Below are positions 23,864 through 37,042 of a stretch of DNA of 64,000 nucleotides, one piece after another. The stretch spans positions 85,328,292 to 85,392,291 of the forward strand of contig NC_080043.1 in NCBI RefSeq assembly GCF_012489685.1, in the 5' to 3' direction. The translations under genes were made by a program, and so were the position numbers. Each line of letters starts with the position of its first letter. The stretch's first letter is position 1. Under the pieces are notes generated by a model that worked only from the letters and a program-made list of their open reading frames with translations, ran no database searches and had not been told where the DNA came from. The DNA comes from Lotus japonicus. Lineage: Eukaryota > Streptophyta > Magnoliopsida > Fabales > Fabaceae.

Positions 23864-25851
23864 ATGTTAAAGTCCATTCTAGGTTGCTGCAAGGTATACA
23901 TATCAGAGAGCAGAAACAGGAGTGCATTGGAATCAATTGAAAAAGCTGCCAAGCTTTTCCCCTTAGCTCCCATTGTTAACAAGTTTGAAGATGTGGCCTA
24001 CAATAGAGTTGGTTACACCCTTGTCTCTCAGTTGGATTTGGATCCAGTGCAGTCTACTGGGCCATGCCACTTGAAAAATGCAGTGCTTGCTATGGTGAAA
24101 GCTGCCTTTGACAGCATTGACTTTCAACAACACACTGGAACTCATCCTAGACTTGGAGTTGTGGACCATATATGTTTTCACCCACTTGCTGAAGCTTCCT
24201 TGAATCAAGCTGCTAGCACTGCTAGGTGTTTAGCTATGGACATGGGTTCTAATCTGCAAGGTTAGTAGGATTGCTTTGAAGGGTCACATTGTATGATATT
24301 TAATTACATGTGGGCTGAGAATGTTATTTCTTGGAAAGGGTTTGTGTTGGATATCTCAGTAAACAAAGTGAATTTAGTTCTAGCCATTCAGGAAGAAGCT
24401 CTTGAATATGAAAATTGATCAGTCTCTGCCCATTATGTAATATTAAATAAATCCACTCCACTTGCTCTTTAGTCTTTACTAATTACCAGAAGCCACTTCT
24501 TTCACCATTGCCATTACTGTATAGCTACTTTTAACTTATATTATAGAATTATGCTGCATCAAAAGCTAAAGGGTAGTCTGTGGAGCCTTAGCAGGAAGTT
24601 AGAAGTTGAATACTATTTACTTAATTCAGAGTTCATATGTTATTTACTATATTTTAGAGGCCAAAGTCATGATGTGGGTCAGATTTTGGGTGGCTTGTGT
24701 ACTCTAGGAGAAATAAGAAAATAGCCAGTCAGAATTAGGAGTAGGACAGTTATGCAGCGGTTATTTAATTATAGTATGTTTTAGGATAGTTATGTAGTAG
24801 TTATTTAATTTTATAATAGGGAAGTTGTGATATGAGTAGTTCTATAGTTATTTAGCAGTTATTAGCAGTATGTGGTGTAGTTATAGGAGGAAATGGGCAA
24901 AGTTTCTGTTGTATTCTGTTTTATTGTGTGTAAGGTTGAGAATAATTGTCTCAGAGTAGAGACTTGGTGCCAAAGATGGTAGATCAATTTCTCTACCAGA
25001 ATTGTGTACTTGTGAATTCTGAGCATTTCAGTAAATTTCTCTTTCAAACCCTACTATATACATGTGAAATAAGTATATCCTTGTCAATTTTATGAAGAAA
25101 TTTCTGGAACCTCATTCTGTTTGATTGTTGGTCAATAATTATGTCTTCTGTCAAATTCTTCTTAGCTCCCATGTTTCAAATTGTTGGATTTTTACTTGTT
25201 CTTACCTGACTGATTTCAGGATCACTACTTTATACACTTACAAAGAGATTATGAAACTATCTTTAGTTTGTCAAATGTCAATCATCTTTCTAAATTAATT
25301 TATTTCCATGGCATTGATCATTAAAATCACATGCAGTTCCTACTTTTCTATATGGAGCAGCCCATGAAGAAGGGAGGACACTTGATTCAATCAGAAGGAT
25401 ATTTGGTTATTTTAAGCCAAATTCTTCCGAAAACCAGTGGATTGGGGGGCTAAAATCAGATTCTTTGCCACTGAAGCCTGATAGTGGTCCATTTCAAATA
25501 ACTCCATCAAAAGGTGTTGTGGTCATTGGAGCTACCAATTGGGTTGACAACTACAATGTCGCTCTACTTTCTTCTGATATCAGTGCTGCTAGTCGGATCG
25601 CGAAACGGGTTAGTGGAAGAGGTGGTGGACTTCCTACTGTGCAGGCCATGGCACTTGCACATGGTGAAGGTGTCACTGAGGTAGCCTGTAATTTGTTGGA
25701 TCCAAAGAAAGTTGGCGGTGAAAGAGTACAACAAGAAGTTGAGCGCCTCGCAAAGGAAGAAGGTATTTCTGTAGGGAGAGGATACTATACCGATATTTCG
25801 CAGGAAGAAATAGTTAAGAGTTACTTGAAGCTGATTGAAGTGAGAAGTTGA
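23864..25851 (+). CDS. Formiminotransferase-like protein 1 (FTCD N-terminal type)
   Basis: Two coding exons: 23864-24260 and 25337-25851 (phase 1), giving 303 residues. The N-terminal subdomain holds CCKVYISESRN, IVNKFEDVAYNRVGYTLVS and HPRLGVVDHICFHPL; the last aligns with the segment that contains the catalytic His in animal formiminotransferase. The C-terminal subdomain holds ISAASRIAKRVSGRGGGLPT, ALAHGEGVTEVACNLLDP and RGYYTDIS. In animals this domain moves a formimino group from formiminoglutamate to tetrahydrofolate. The plant protein lacks the cyclodeaminase half, and its reaction is not established to my knowledge. It is a diverged tandem paralog of the gene at 28256. The 1.08-kb intron sits between the two subdomains at the same place and phase in both copies. 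Confidence 0.88.
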
Positions 25852-27559
25852 TGTCAAAGAACCTTAGTTTTAACTGTATAAAAGATCTGCCAAATATTTC
25901 TGAGAGGGAAAATTACTTTCTCATGCACTAGGAATATTTTTGGCATTTCGTGAACATCTATTACAGGGTCAATGTGGCATTACCTTGAAATTGAGATTGG
26001 AAAGATTTATGGAGGAATTTTTCATATGAAGCTCATCCTAGAATTTTTATCTTCGTTTTCAAGTGATCATGAAACTGACCCTGAAGGATTTCATTCTGGA
26101 TTCTCACATGCTTACCAGTTTTGCATATCCTTCCACTGGACAGTTCTGTGTGTACTACATAAAATGGTGGGTGAACCTGACCTTATTGACGCCTCTCAGT
26201 TAGTTGCCATGTTTGGTACTGGAAAAATTACTTATCATTTTATTAGAATGAGAATTTAAATATGCTATAAGATGAGAAACGGGTTTGACCAAGAATGAGT
26301 TTAGGTGACATTGTCCATGAAAGATACTTCAGGTAAAATTACTTTTTCCTATTATTATGATTGAGAAAAAAAATGAATTCATTCATTCACTGTGTAGTTT
26401 ATACACAATGTACTACTGACTTGTAAAACAGAATAACAGGAAGGAAAAAAGAGAAAGAAAGAAACCAACAAACGAACTAACTTTCTAACCAGGAAAATAA
26501 ACTGATTTCACATCAGTTAACAGCTATTCTTTCTGAATTAGAAAGAAACATGGACATTGATAGAACATGGTTCAATTGATATATCTTCTGAATCTTTTTG
26601 GAGGTCAATTTCTAATAGTGTTGTTCTTGGAGTATTAGCTAATCACTATTTATCAATCACAACGCCTTCCAATACTTTAGTTGGCTACTACTGTTACAAA
26701 TTTATGGTCAGTCAATACTTGTGACTTCACTAATTACAGACTTTACGAGATCCCAATCGCATAGTTTTGACATCTTGGCATTACATAGTCACTTATTATG
26801 TGGGAACACAAATCCTCAACGCACGGAGCCTTAAAATGCTAACTGTAGCTTAAAGAGACTTCAATGCCATGTTCCTTGATCATCCCAAAACTTGAATTGT
26901 TTTTATTAAAGTCCTTATGCTATTATCTGGGTGCTGTAATTTACGTGAAATTATAAGTTTTAATCTACTAACTCCACTGTATTAAAAATAAAATAAAATC
27001 ATACTTTTATTTTTGTATAAAAATCTTTATCCAATGCAAAAGATTTTTTTTTCTTCCTTTTAATCAAACACTCTTCTACATAGTCCTCAAATAATAGCTT
27101 AAGTGGTAAGAGATAGGTAACATATGAGTCCTAAAAAAAACACTTCTATAGATAAATTTATTTATTAAAAATTACGGTGTAACTTTTGGTAAAATCACGT
27201 TTGGCAATCACCAATGTAATTTTTTTATTATTTTGGGGATGACTCCTATTTGTAGATTAAAAAATACTTAACCAGCTAAAGGAAGATCCAAATCAGGGAT
27301 CACTCTCACAATTATGTGGGCTTTGAGGTAACTATTAAAATACTGGTAAAGTATACATAGAAAACGATAGAATACGTTTTGTGATGCTTATATGAGTTAT
27401 TATTTATTAAAGAGAAATAGAGTTGACAATTTCGTTTTTAGAAGAATAAAACTCTTTTGTATAAAATGTCAGTATAGTTAGTTATTAACTGACATTTTAT
27501 CTAATTTTATGTTCTAATTTGATAAACATTTTACATAATTAGAGATCGCAAAAGTATTG

Positions 27560-27735
27560 TCTAAGTCCAGTAATGAGCTTGTCAGTGTCTAACTGGTTTA
27601 GAGACTAGTCATGCTTTCAGGAGTTTTCCTTTCTTTTTGTGTTGCGTTGTATTTTTCAGCTTGATTTTTTCTTTGTATGAGGCTGAAGTACCCCTTGTAC
27701 TTCATTTTAATATAATGTTTGACTTATTAAAAAGA
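27560..27735 (+). mobile_element. LINE-type 3' tail
   Basis: GGCTGAAGTACCCCTTGTAC followed by TTCATTTTAATATAATGTTT is a typical end of a plant LINE transcript. An A-rich stretch follows at about 27728. Only this non-coding tail is left, so the insertion was strongly 5'-truncated. Confidence 0.45.
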
Positions 27736-28082
27736 AACCATTGAATCGAGTAATGCCAAGATGAGTTATAGAAAACGTATGAGTTTATATCTGCTTCAAT
27801 AAATTGAAGTTGCTTGAACCGTTTCACATGGAAAAAAGGTTAATTATGCAAGTCATTTACGTTAAATACTTTATTTATCATAAAACGTATCTTCTTATAT
27901 TGATTATATACGTCAAAAATCACTTGTTTAGATTATCCATTGATAATTTCTTGTTGCTGTTTCTCTAAATCTCCTAATCCATAAGGTCATTCCATAACTA
28001 GAGGTATTGAATAAGCAACATGGAATTCATGCTTTGAGAAACTTGTCTTGTTTCCTTGTTTGATAATTAAGTGACGATGCAC

Positions 28083-28088
28083 CACGTG
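28083..28088. promoter_or_regulatory. G-box (CACGTG) upstream of formiminotransferase-like gene 2
   Basis: A perfect palindromic CACGTG core in the context ACCACGTGGC lies about 170 bp before the ATG. The ACGTGGC extension also fits an ABA-response element core. bZIP and bHLH factors bind such sites; a role here is inference. Confidence 0.4.
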
Positions 28089-28255
28089 GCCACATTGGCT
28101 TGATGATGTTGATATCTTCTACCATATGAAAATGACTGATATATATATATACTAGTTCCCTGTCTATGTATTATTAACTCCCACTGCTGACACGAGTTCA
28201 CATTTTCTAATTTCTATTCTCACACAGGTTGCAGCTGGAGTACTGGAGGATCACC

Positions 28256-30339
28256 ATGGATTTCAATTTCACTACCAAGGTCAGAAAATCTCCTTCCTTA
28301 TCTTCTTCTCTCTCTTTTTCTTCAGTGATCTTATAATATATAGATGATACTAGCTAGTTACTATATATATTGATTCATTAACTGATTAAGCAAATGGGTG
28401 AAATTTACATATGGTTCTTATGCCCCCTAGTATGATTTATTTCTTAATTTCTCCTCTGAACTTCTATTTTCCTATTGTGAAATGTTAGTCATATGCAAAG
28501 AGAAGGGAAGGAACTAAGAAAGGGACAAATAGGTTGCAGTGAGTAATTTTGTTTGCCTTCCAGATTTCTTGTTTCAGCTGAATTAAGACATATAATGCAA
28601 AAACAGAAACTGATAATCTGAACAGAAAATAACATATATATGTATATTTACAGAGTATAGTTGGTTAAATTTAAACTATGGAGCATCAATCTTTCATCAA
28701 TGAAACTTCATCTTTACACATTCTTTCTTCCACACATCTCTAGTTTGTCTTCAAGTATTTTGACTTTTTGTCACCCAGGAGCCAGAAATCTCTCCTCAAT
28801 CATGTTCCTGTTCAACAATTTATAGTTTTTATTTAATTTCTTATCCTCTAGAAGTCTAGAAACTACTTAAATATCCCAAGAAAAAAAAAGAAAAAGACAC
28901 CTACCTGTGTTAGGAAATGTGGATAAGAAGGCACTTTATTTTTTATTTTTTCAGTGCTAAATATATTAGCGATTGGCAGTGGTCCACGTGTAGTTTAATA
29001 ATAATAAATATCACATGCGATACACGTTCAGACAATCTTGCATGTAGATTTCAGAACTAAAATCATGTAGTAGCATAAAAGAAAATCAATAATTGAAATA
29101 TGAGAAACCTTAATTGCAAATGCATTCATAGAAATTCATCCGCTATTGATTCTGAAGTCAAAATTAATTACGCAGGAAGTTATCTTAGTAGCTTTCCAAT
29201 TTCTAACTCATGTACTCTCTTTTTTCTAGGAGCAAAAGAAAGCTGTGGACCAATCCATGTTACTGTGCTGCAAGTTCTTCATCTCTGAATCGCGCAACAT
29301 TGCCACACTTGATGCAATTGAACGAGCTGCGAGGTTGAACCCGGAAGCAGTACTTGTGAACAAGTTTCCTGATCGAGCTTACAACAGGGTAAGGTACACC
29401 CTTGTGTCATATGTTCTGCATGACTGCACTGGAAATGCCATATACAGTCCCTTGCAACAAACTGTGGTGGCCATGGCTGAGGTTGCGTTCAACGCCATCA
29501 ACCTTGAATTGCATGACGGGGCTCACCCCCGCTTAGGCACGGTGGATGACATTGTTTTCCATCCACTTGCTCGCGCATCGCTGGATGAGGCAGCGTGGCT
29601 GGCCAAAGCTGTTGCAGCAGACATTGGCAACCGATTCAGTGGTAAGTCACTAATTACTAATAACATGTTTGAGTAAGCTTCTCTTTCATCAAAATCAATT
29701 CAAAAACTTCTCACATAAACTTTCGCCCATTATTATTCTCGCTCCATAATCAATTGTAGAAGGATTTATGTGCATACACTAAATCCACTCACACCGCTTT
29801 TCTTGTATTTGTAAAATGCAGTGCCTGTATTTCTGTATGCTGCAGCACACCCAACTGGGAAGGAACTTGACACCATAAGGCGAGAGCTTGGATACTACCG
29901 GCCAAATTTCATGGGAAACCAATGGGGAGGATGGACTATGCCAGAGAGCCTATCACAGCTGCCTGATGAAGGACCCATTACTGTTTCAAGAGCTAAAGGC
30001 ATCACAATGATCGGAGCACGCCCTTGGGTCACCCTCTACAACATACCAATCATGTCCACTGATGTATCAGCAGCACGTCGGATTGCGAGGAAGGTCAGCG
30101 CTCGTGGCGGCGGGCTTCCCAAGGTGCAAACACTAGGTCTTGTTCACGGTGAGGATTCAACCGAAATAGCGTGCATGCTGTTGGAGCGTAACCAGATTGG
30201 AGCTGACACGGTTCAGAACCGGGTTGAGATGCTGGCGGCACAGGAAGGGTTGGACGTAGAAAAAGGATATTTCACTGACTTTTCTCCAGAAATGATTTTA
30301 GAAAAGTACAAGAACCTAGTCTCTGTTAAGAGACCATGA
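28256..30339 (+). CDS. Formiminotransferase-like protein 2 (FTCD N-terminal type)
   Basis: Three exons: a 24-nt first coding exon at 28256-28279 (MDFNFTTK), then 29230-29641 and 29822-30339, joining in phases 0 and 1 to give 317 residues. Domain order matches gene 1: LLCCKFFISESRNIATLDAI, VNKFPDRAYNRVRYTLVS, HPRLGTVDDIVFHPLARAS, then VPVFLYAAAHPTGKELDTIR, ARRIARKVSARGGGLPK, LVHGEDSTEIACMLLE and EKGYFTDFSPEMI. The N-terminal MDF start and the micro-exon match what I recall of the Arabidopsis homolog At2g20830. The protein has only the formiminotransferase half. Histidine degradation by this route is not a known plant pathway, so folate binding or another one-carbon role is possible. Codon use is GC-richer than in gene 1. 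Confidence 0.92.
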
Positions 30340-30615
30340 TTTTAACTTTAGACTTGTGGATACACAATAAAATTACCAAACTCTGAGATTTTCATTGGCT
30401 TTGCCATTCAGTAAATAAGAAAGCTGTGATTACCTCAATAGTTAGCTTGAAAACTGAAGCCTGTGGCTTCTAACTTTGAACCTAGAGTATCAACTTATAG
30501 AAAACAAAACAAAATTCTGACCTTTTGCATCTTGAATACATGACTATATAAGGCACGCTTATGAGTTATGTACACTTAACCTTATCATGGTTTGAGGGTT
30601 ACACTTACACCTTCA

Positions 30616-33600
30616 TCACAAACATTGCTTGCTTTGAAAATCTTTAGACAACAGTGTCTGAAGCAGTTCACTCAGCCTCTCAGCACCAGGGCCTGGCCTA
30701 AACACTGTATCGTTGCCACGCAATGAACACGGGTCTGCCCCACCATCTGAGGAGCCAATGCACCATGCCCCAGGTGAAAATCTATGTGTGCGGCCCAGGA
30801 GTTCTTTGTCAATCTTGTCGAGGACAAGATCATCCTTCGCAAACTTCCGGGCAAAGGGAGCCTTGCTTTTAACCATTTTGTCAAAGTCCTTCATAGTCAA
30901 TGAGATGGGATGCTGTTTTGGGGGAGTGTCCCAAGCAATGTAGTGAAGATCATGGCTTACTGCAGTGCGGCGAAACTCCTCGGTGTTACAGATGACAGTG
31001 TGAAAATAACCCTCTGCGGAGGAGATAAAATTTGTATAGTACATGAGGATAGTCCGTGGAAGGTTATTCCATCCCCATATACAGTACTCCAAATAGGACC
31101 TGGTCAGCACAACCCAAGCTGAACCTGTTTCAAGGAAGAATCAACTAATCTAATAGTGAAGTAATGTTAATTTAAGCTAACTAGCTAACTAGATAATAAT
31201 AAACTTACCACTCTTTAGTGTTACTTAGTACAATGTTTAAAGTAGAAATGAAGCAATATATGCTTACCAGTAAACAACTTAAAAGATGTAGGAAGTGTCC
31301 TTCGTTGAGTAGTCCATGCAATATCAGATTTTTTGGACAAGTAAAGGCCAGGATCAACAACAATCGGCCTCGCTCGATGGCTCCTGAGCACATAAACAGC
31401 GAGACAGAGTAATCACAATCAGTAACCAGGAGGGGTGTATATTACAGTAATTTTAATTTTATAATAATTAGCTTACAGTTTCCAACCAGCAATTCGTGTA
31501 TGTTCAATGAAATTGAGGTCTCTTGACAGATTAGAGAAAATATGAAGCAAATCTGAAAAAACAAGAAACAAACACATGACTTCATAAGAAGATTCAAGAA
31601 GGGTTATAAACAAATGATATAGCTCAGACAACCGTGACTAAATGCAGATATTAGTACTTAGGTCACACTATCTATAGATACCCATGACCATGATATTAAA
31701 CTCCGTAAATAAAAGGAAATATTTACATTTGGATCAGACTTCAGATGTAGTCATGAAACAGGCAAGTATTTTGTGAGACAGAGATTCTACATACCTAATA
31801 TGTCAACATGGCAACAACAGAACAACTGAATGGTAGCAACCTAGAGGGAATTACATTAATTGTGAATATATGAGCCTAAGCATACACAAATGAGATGACA
31901 TTTACTGATCAGCCACAATTAAGAGTTAAAATGATAATAGAGATGGTGTTGCGTGTCTTCTTTGGAATGATGAATCGATAATGTATCTCTAGTGAGATGC
32001 AGAAGAATATCATGTAGGATAGAGAAGCACACTTTTATTCAATGTATTAAAAAGTAATAATAAATGGTTAATAAGGAACTAAACCAATCCCATGAGTGTA
32101 GACTGTGGAGTGAGAAAGCAGAGAGAGTGTAGACAAAGTGAATTACCACATCAGACACAATGTTAGACTAACTCAAAGTGGAAACGTAAATCAGAGTAAA
32201 TTGATTTTGACCGAAGAAATTAAGCAGCTTCAAGTATAACAATCAATAATGGAGAAGATTGAGTTGAACATAAGTTGAAAGAGAGATTGATGAAGCTTCA
32301 TTTAAGTAAATTCCATACATGTTTGACTTGATATATTGAAGATGGAATTAAACTAAACTAGGTTTTCCAAACACCATATGATAAGCTATCCGAATCTTTA
32401 TAAATAACCATACAAAATATACCAAGAATAGTTGGAGCACATGACATGATGATGGCCAAAGATTCATAAGGTTACAAGATGCCCCAAAAAATCAATTTTC
32501 GGGTACTAGATATCTTCTCAGGGTTTCCTTCAATAATCATCCAACAACAATTGTATAGACTTGTAGATATAGTATAATTTAAGCCATCCATCTCAGATAA
32601 CTATCTAGAATGTTGAACATATTTTATCATATGCTCCTGCACTACCATCATTTCCATTAGAACAATGATCAGTGTCATGAAAGTAAGAAACCTAATCATC
32701 ATAAAAATCCATGCTGCCACATATACTCAAAATTGAAGTTGAGATCAGGGAAGATTCAACAACTGCTTAGATTATAGCGCACAGAAGTTTAGTGGAAAAG
32801 AAGTTCCAGACATCCCAAAAATCAATGGACATATTTTGCGAAAGAAAGGTCATAAATAGCTGCTGAGGTTAAAAATATCTTGAAAGCCCTTACAATAGTC
32901 ATCTGAGCAACAGGTCACAGACCATGAATGTAATCCAGCAGGTATTAAAACTACAAAAGTGACGTTGTCCAGACAATCACCCACAGTGTGATGAAACGTG
33001 CATAGAGGAATTCCAAGTTTCCAACAGATATGCAAGGATGAAATACTAATGGGAGGATGCAACTCCAACAAATGTAGCAATGTATAGAATATCAGAATAG
33101 TCAGATTGTAGTTGAATCCAACTAGGATGACATATATTGACATTCTTGTTTAGAGGCAACATGGCCTAGCGAATTCTTGTCTTGCTTCAGGAGCATGATG
33201 CAACGTTGGACCACTCATCAAAACTAAAATTAGACCAGAATGGAAAAAAGGAAGATTGGAAGGAAGCATAGAAAGAAAACTTTCCAGAATTAGCAATGCA
33301 ACTACAAATTAGAATTAACATAGAAACACAAAACAAAACCTGCAAATAAATGGCAAAAGAATTATCGTTATCTCAAGCCAACTTAAACTAGCTAAGCTCC
33401 TTGTTTCCTTTAAGGCCATAAAAGAGAGAGAGTGAGTACAATATATTTTGACAGTCTATAGTCCAATTAGTCCTGATCATTAATTGTTTTAACAAAATCA
33501 TATGATGTTACATAGGATGATAGGAATCCATCTTGCTAGATCCACAATAATAAGAGAACAGATCAACTTTAACAATCTTCGGTCCTTCAAAGCTAACTTT

Positions 33601-34546
33601 ACTAATATTTTCTGTTCTTAAAACAATAGTGCACAAGGGAAGCAGGACACAGCGAAAACAACGCATCAGAAAATAACAGGCGAACAACTGAAGTTCGTCT
33701 AACTAGTAAAATTTCAAAACACAACCAAGATTTTAAGATCACTTGTAAAACAGCATCATAAGTTTATACCAGAATGATAGGCTACTTATGTTTCCAGAAG
33801 TAGTAAAGGCTTCCTAGTAACTATATGTCTATATCCATCTAAAACTAAGAAGGCGATAGCCAATAGTTTCTGCAAGCATTTTTTACTAGAAGAACAGCCT
33901 ATAACATCAAAAAGAAATCATTGAAAGGGATCAATTACTAACCATCCTGAGTCACAAGAGGATAATCTGAGGCACTGAGATTAATAAACCAGTTCCACTG
34001 TGAGCTCTCTTTCAATAATATCGCTATTGCTTGAAGTGTGGACGCAATCATCGTAGGACCCTTATAAGTCACCAAATTGGACTGTGACATAACACGCACA
34101 TTCTCTATTTCTCGAAATATTGGATCAGCTTTCACTGTATTAGCCAATTCCAACCTCTCCCGGGGCGGCGCCTCGAGATCTAAATGCAAGATATACTGAT
34201 TTCTTGGGTGATACACTGCCTCTAATGTCCTCATCATCCTATGACTATCACCCTTAGTGCCTGAAATAAGATATGCCAACCTAGGTGCCTCCATCTTCTG
34301 AACCACATTAGCATTAAGCGACCTTTCCAAATCTGATTCCACAAAATACTCACTAGAATCCTCCTCAGATCTTGATAATGCAATGATGTCAAACGGTGAC
34401 TGCTCCGACCCGCCAGAAGAGCTACCTCTCCCCAATATAGCTGTCAAAACCAGACTAACAGATACCAGCAAGCTAGCAAAAAATGGGAGAACCCACTTCC
34501 TGTCACTATATAACCTTCCTGAATGAAAAATAGCATTTTTCCTCAT
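30616..34546 (-). CDS. GlcAT14-type beta-glucuronosyltransferase (core-2/I-branching family)
   Basis: Four exons in transcript order: 34546-33943, 31552-31477, 31383-31268 and 31124-30616; phases 1, 2 and 1 join cleanly to give 434 residues. The N-terminus has a basic tail and a signal anchor (KWVLPFFASLLVSVSLVLTA), so the protein is a type II Golgi enzyme. The Branch domain is seen as LAYLISGTKGDSHRMMRTLE, FINLSASDYPLVTQDD (across intron 1), RPIVVDPGLYLSKKSDIAW and YCIWGWNNLPRT. Near the end are GAWCIGSSDGG and RPGPGAERLSELL. Arabidopsis GlcAT14 enzymes add glucuronic acid to arabinogalactan-protein glycans. Intron 1 is 2.39 kb and holds no recognisable gene. The 5' UTR probably runs past 34600 and may contain an intron. 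Confidence 0.9.
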
Positions 34547-35802
34547 GCTTTTTCAGAACTGGCAAATCAAAATCAAACTTTGAAACTGCTCACACCTGTC
34601 GGCAAGAACCAAGTCTCTATCTAAATTCAGCTCCAACAGATATGTTGCAAACAAGAAAGCAGCACCCCACAAATCTTTACAAGATAAGAATGCAGTGACA
34701 AAGTTTGGTGGCTGGCCAACAGAACCAAAACTAATCTTCTTTAGGAAGAATGGTTAGCACATAAGCAAAGGATCTAAGTTTTCATATAAAGATGCATGAT
34801 TTGGGAGCTGAAATAACAAAAACTATAGGGTACAACTGAAACCTTTTGATTTGGGACCCAGCTCTCAGAAAATGGGCTCAGACATTATTAAAACTACCTC
34901 ACCAGAAAAAGGAACAAACTTTTGAAAGTGTGTAACAAGTCACCCTTCAGTCTCTTTTTTCAAGTTACTCCAGCACTCTTGAGTTCAGATTTCAGCTTGG
35001 CAACATAGGATTCAAGTGGGGTAAAGTATTGGGGGAACAATATGGTTCATACCCAGAAGTGCAAGATGAGATAAAAAGGAAGATTCTGGGTGGGTAAAGG
35101 GAAAGGTGTAAATGCGGGATTGGTTTTGAGGATTTTAATGTAAATGCTTGGTTTACTTTTGATAACAATAAATAAACAAGTTTTTCATCAACCCAATGTA
35201 ATGCTGGTATGTTTGGTAGCTGGAACATGAGGTCATGTCCGAGGATTTACTTTTTGGTTGTGTAAAGTTACATAAGGAGAGGTTGAGCCGGTTACAGGTA
35301 TTTTCAAATTAAAAAAAAAATTCAAAATTTAGTTTTTTAAACAAAAGAAATTATTTTCTGGAAAAATCTACTTCATCTTCTTCTCTTTGTTCTCCAACCC
35401 TTCCCCTCACTGTACCACTCCCTCCGCCACCATCACCAACCTCTCGATCTCCATGCCACCACTATCACCCGGAAACCACCCTCAACACAGAAACCATGGC
35501 AGTGGGTAGGACGATGGGAGAGGGACGAGATTGTGAGGGAGAGAAGAGATGGTGGAGAATACACGATGAAGATGAGATTGGCAGGAGAAACTGACAAAAT
35601 TTTATTTTCACTAAACTTTTTTATTTTTTATTTTTAAGAACGAAACGAACTTTTAAAAAATAAAATAAAATAACCGGGGAACCTGCTGCAAGAGGTCAGA
35701 TTTGACAGATCCAGTTCGAAGTGGCCCAATTAGGCCCAATTAAATCATAGATGAATAAATGTGGCCGAACCAACATAACAGGTAGGGAAAAGGATCTGAA
35801 TT
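34547..35802. other. 5' flank of the GlcAT14-like gene; decayed repeat
   Basis: 34547 to about 35230 is probable promoter and leader. TTTGGTTGTGTAAAGTTACA near 35255 resembles the TIR of element B (CTTGTGTAACTTTGCACAAC, reversed), and 35370-35600 is GC-richer like that element's interior, so a decayed relative may sit here. No gene is supported. Confidence 0.35.
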
Positions 35803-35810
35803 GTAGCCAT

Positions 35811-37042
35811 TAGGCCTGTCCATCGGTCGGGTTTGGTCGGTTTCGGGCCCAAAAAGCCCAAACCGGCCTAACCCGCACACACAAAACTGGGCCCGCAACC
35901 GACCGTGGGAAGTTTCGGTTTGGGTCGGTTGCGGGTTGCTCGGGTACCCGGCGGGTCGGGCGGGTTCTGTCGGGTTGGTTTTAAATTCGTTTGTGTCCTT
36001 TACTCCCAAATCTATTCCATTTTTTATTTTATTCAAACATTTTTACCAAATCAAAACCAACCGAATTTTCTGGGCCAAAATATTAAAACCAGTCAGATAT
36101 ATTTCTTTGAAGTCACACAGTACATTGATTTTTTCAAATTTCCCATTTCTACATTGATTTTTCCAATTTTCAGTGTTTATTCAGAGTTCAAATTGTAGAT
36201 CTACTCCTCAACTTCACAAAGTTTGAAACTTTTTGTGCTTCCAGTTCTAGATCTGCAAAAAGAACTAATCAGAAAGGAAACCATAAAAGTGAAATCAAGA
36301 GAGAGGGAGAAAGAAGTTACGAAGCCTGTCTTTCTGCATGCTCTCGAACTAGTTGAGTCCGGTGGCTGTTGAAGGGGAAGGAAACCGAAAAAGCTTTCAT
36401 TCTTGCGATTTCAGATCAGATCCAGAGAAGATGAACAAAGTTTCCATTCTTTTCCTCATCTGAAAGAGATTCCTCGTTTCATCCTTGCGATTTCAAACCA
36501 GAATCGATGGTTGGCTTGTTCTGGAGCAAAATGAAAACGAACAAGCTCTGTCGGGTGAGAGAAGCATGGAGGATGAAGCGGCTAAGGTTTGAGATGTGTG
36601 AGGGAAGAAGGAGAAGAGAGAAGGACAGTTGCGGCGGCTAGGGTAAGATGTTGAGAAGAAGGAGGTTGTGGTGCTGCTAGGGTTAGAAGCTTCTGGAGAA
36701 TGGAGAAGGGAGGGAGAAGAACGGCTGAAGAATGAAGATTGAATTAGGGTTAAGGAGTTAAGGAGTATTTATATTATGAAATTGGGTTTTTTTGTTTTTT
36801 TTTTTCTGAAGGGTGGCTTTGGGCTGGGCTTGTATTAGGTCTCTAGGTTTTTTTTTTTATTAGAGTGGGTTCAGTCGGTTCGGTCGGCTCAGAGGTCAAA
36901 CCGAACTCGACCGAACCAAACCGGCCTAACCCGGTTTTTTTTCGACCGCCAACCCGCCAACCGACCCGTCCGAACCGAGATGGCCTTTTTTGGTAACGGG
37001 CCGGTCGGTTTCGGACGGGCCCAAAATTTCTGGACAGGCCTA
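35811..37042. mobile_element. Non-autonomous hAT transposon with 8-bp target duplication
   Basis: The element begins TAGGCCTGTCCA and ends TGGACAGGCCTA, a perfect 12-bp TIR. It is flanked by GTAGCCAT at 35803-35810 and again at 37043-37050: an exact 8-bp target duplication, the hallmark of hAT elements. The subterminal 150-200 bp at each end are dense in CGGTCGG/CGGTTCGG words and their complements, as hAT transposase-binding regions are. The interior (about 36180-36780) looks like a promoter and 5' UTR of a host gene, ending in an AGGGTTAAGG-rich leader. No transposase is encoded. The exact duplication suggests a fairly recent insertion. Confidence 0.93.

Larger units (their letters stand above)
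25852..28255. other. Intergenic between the two formiminotransferase-like genes
   Basis: The 3' UTR of copy 1 probably reaches about 26.3 kb. A 95-codon frame at 25972-26259 lies in it and has no family look. The rest is AT-rich and holds a LINE tail (27560-27735) and the promoter of copy 2 from about 27.9 kb, with a perfect G-box at 28083-28088. Confidence 0.4.

Noticed and set aside
25972..26259. 95-codon frame after formiminotransferase-like gene 1
   Set aside because: Lies in the probable 3' UTR, no domain, no splice context.
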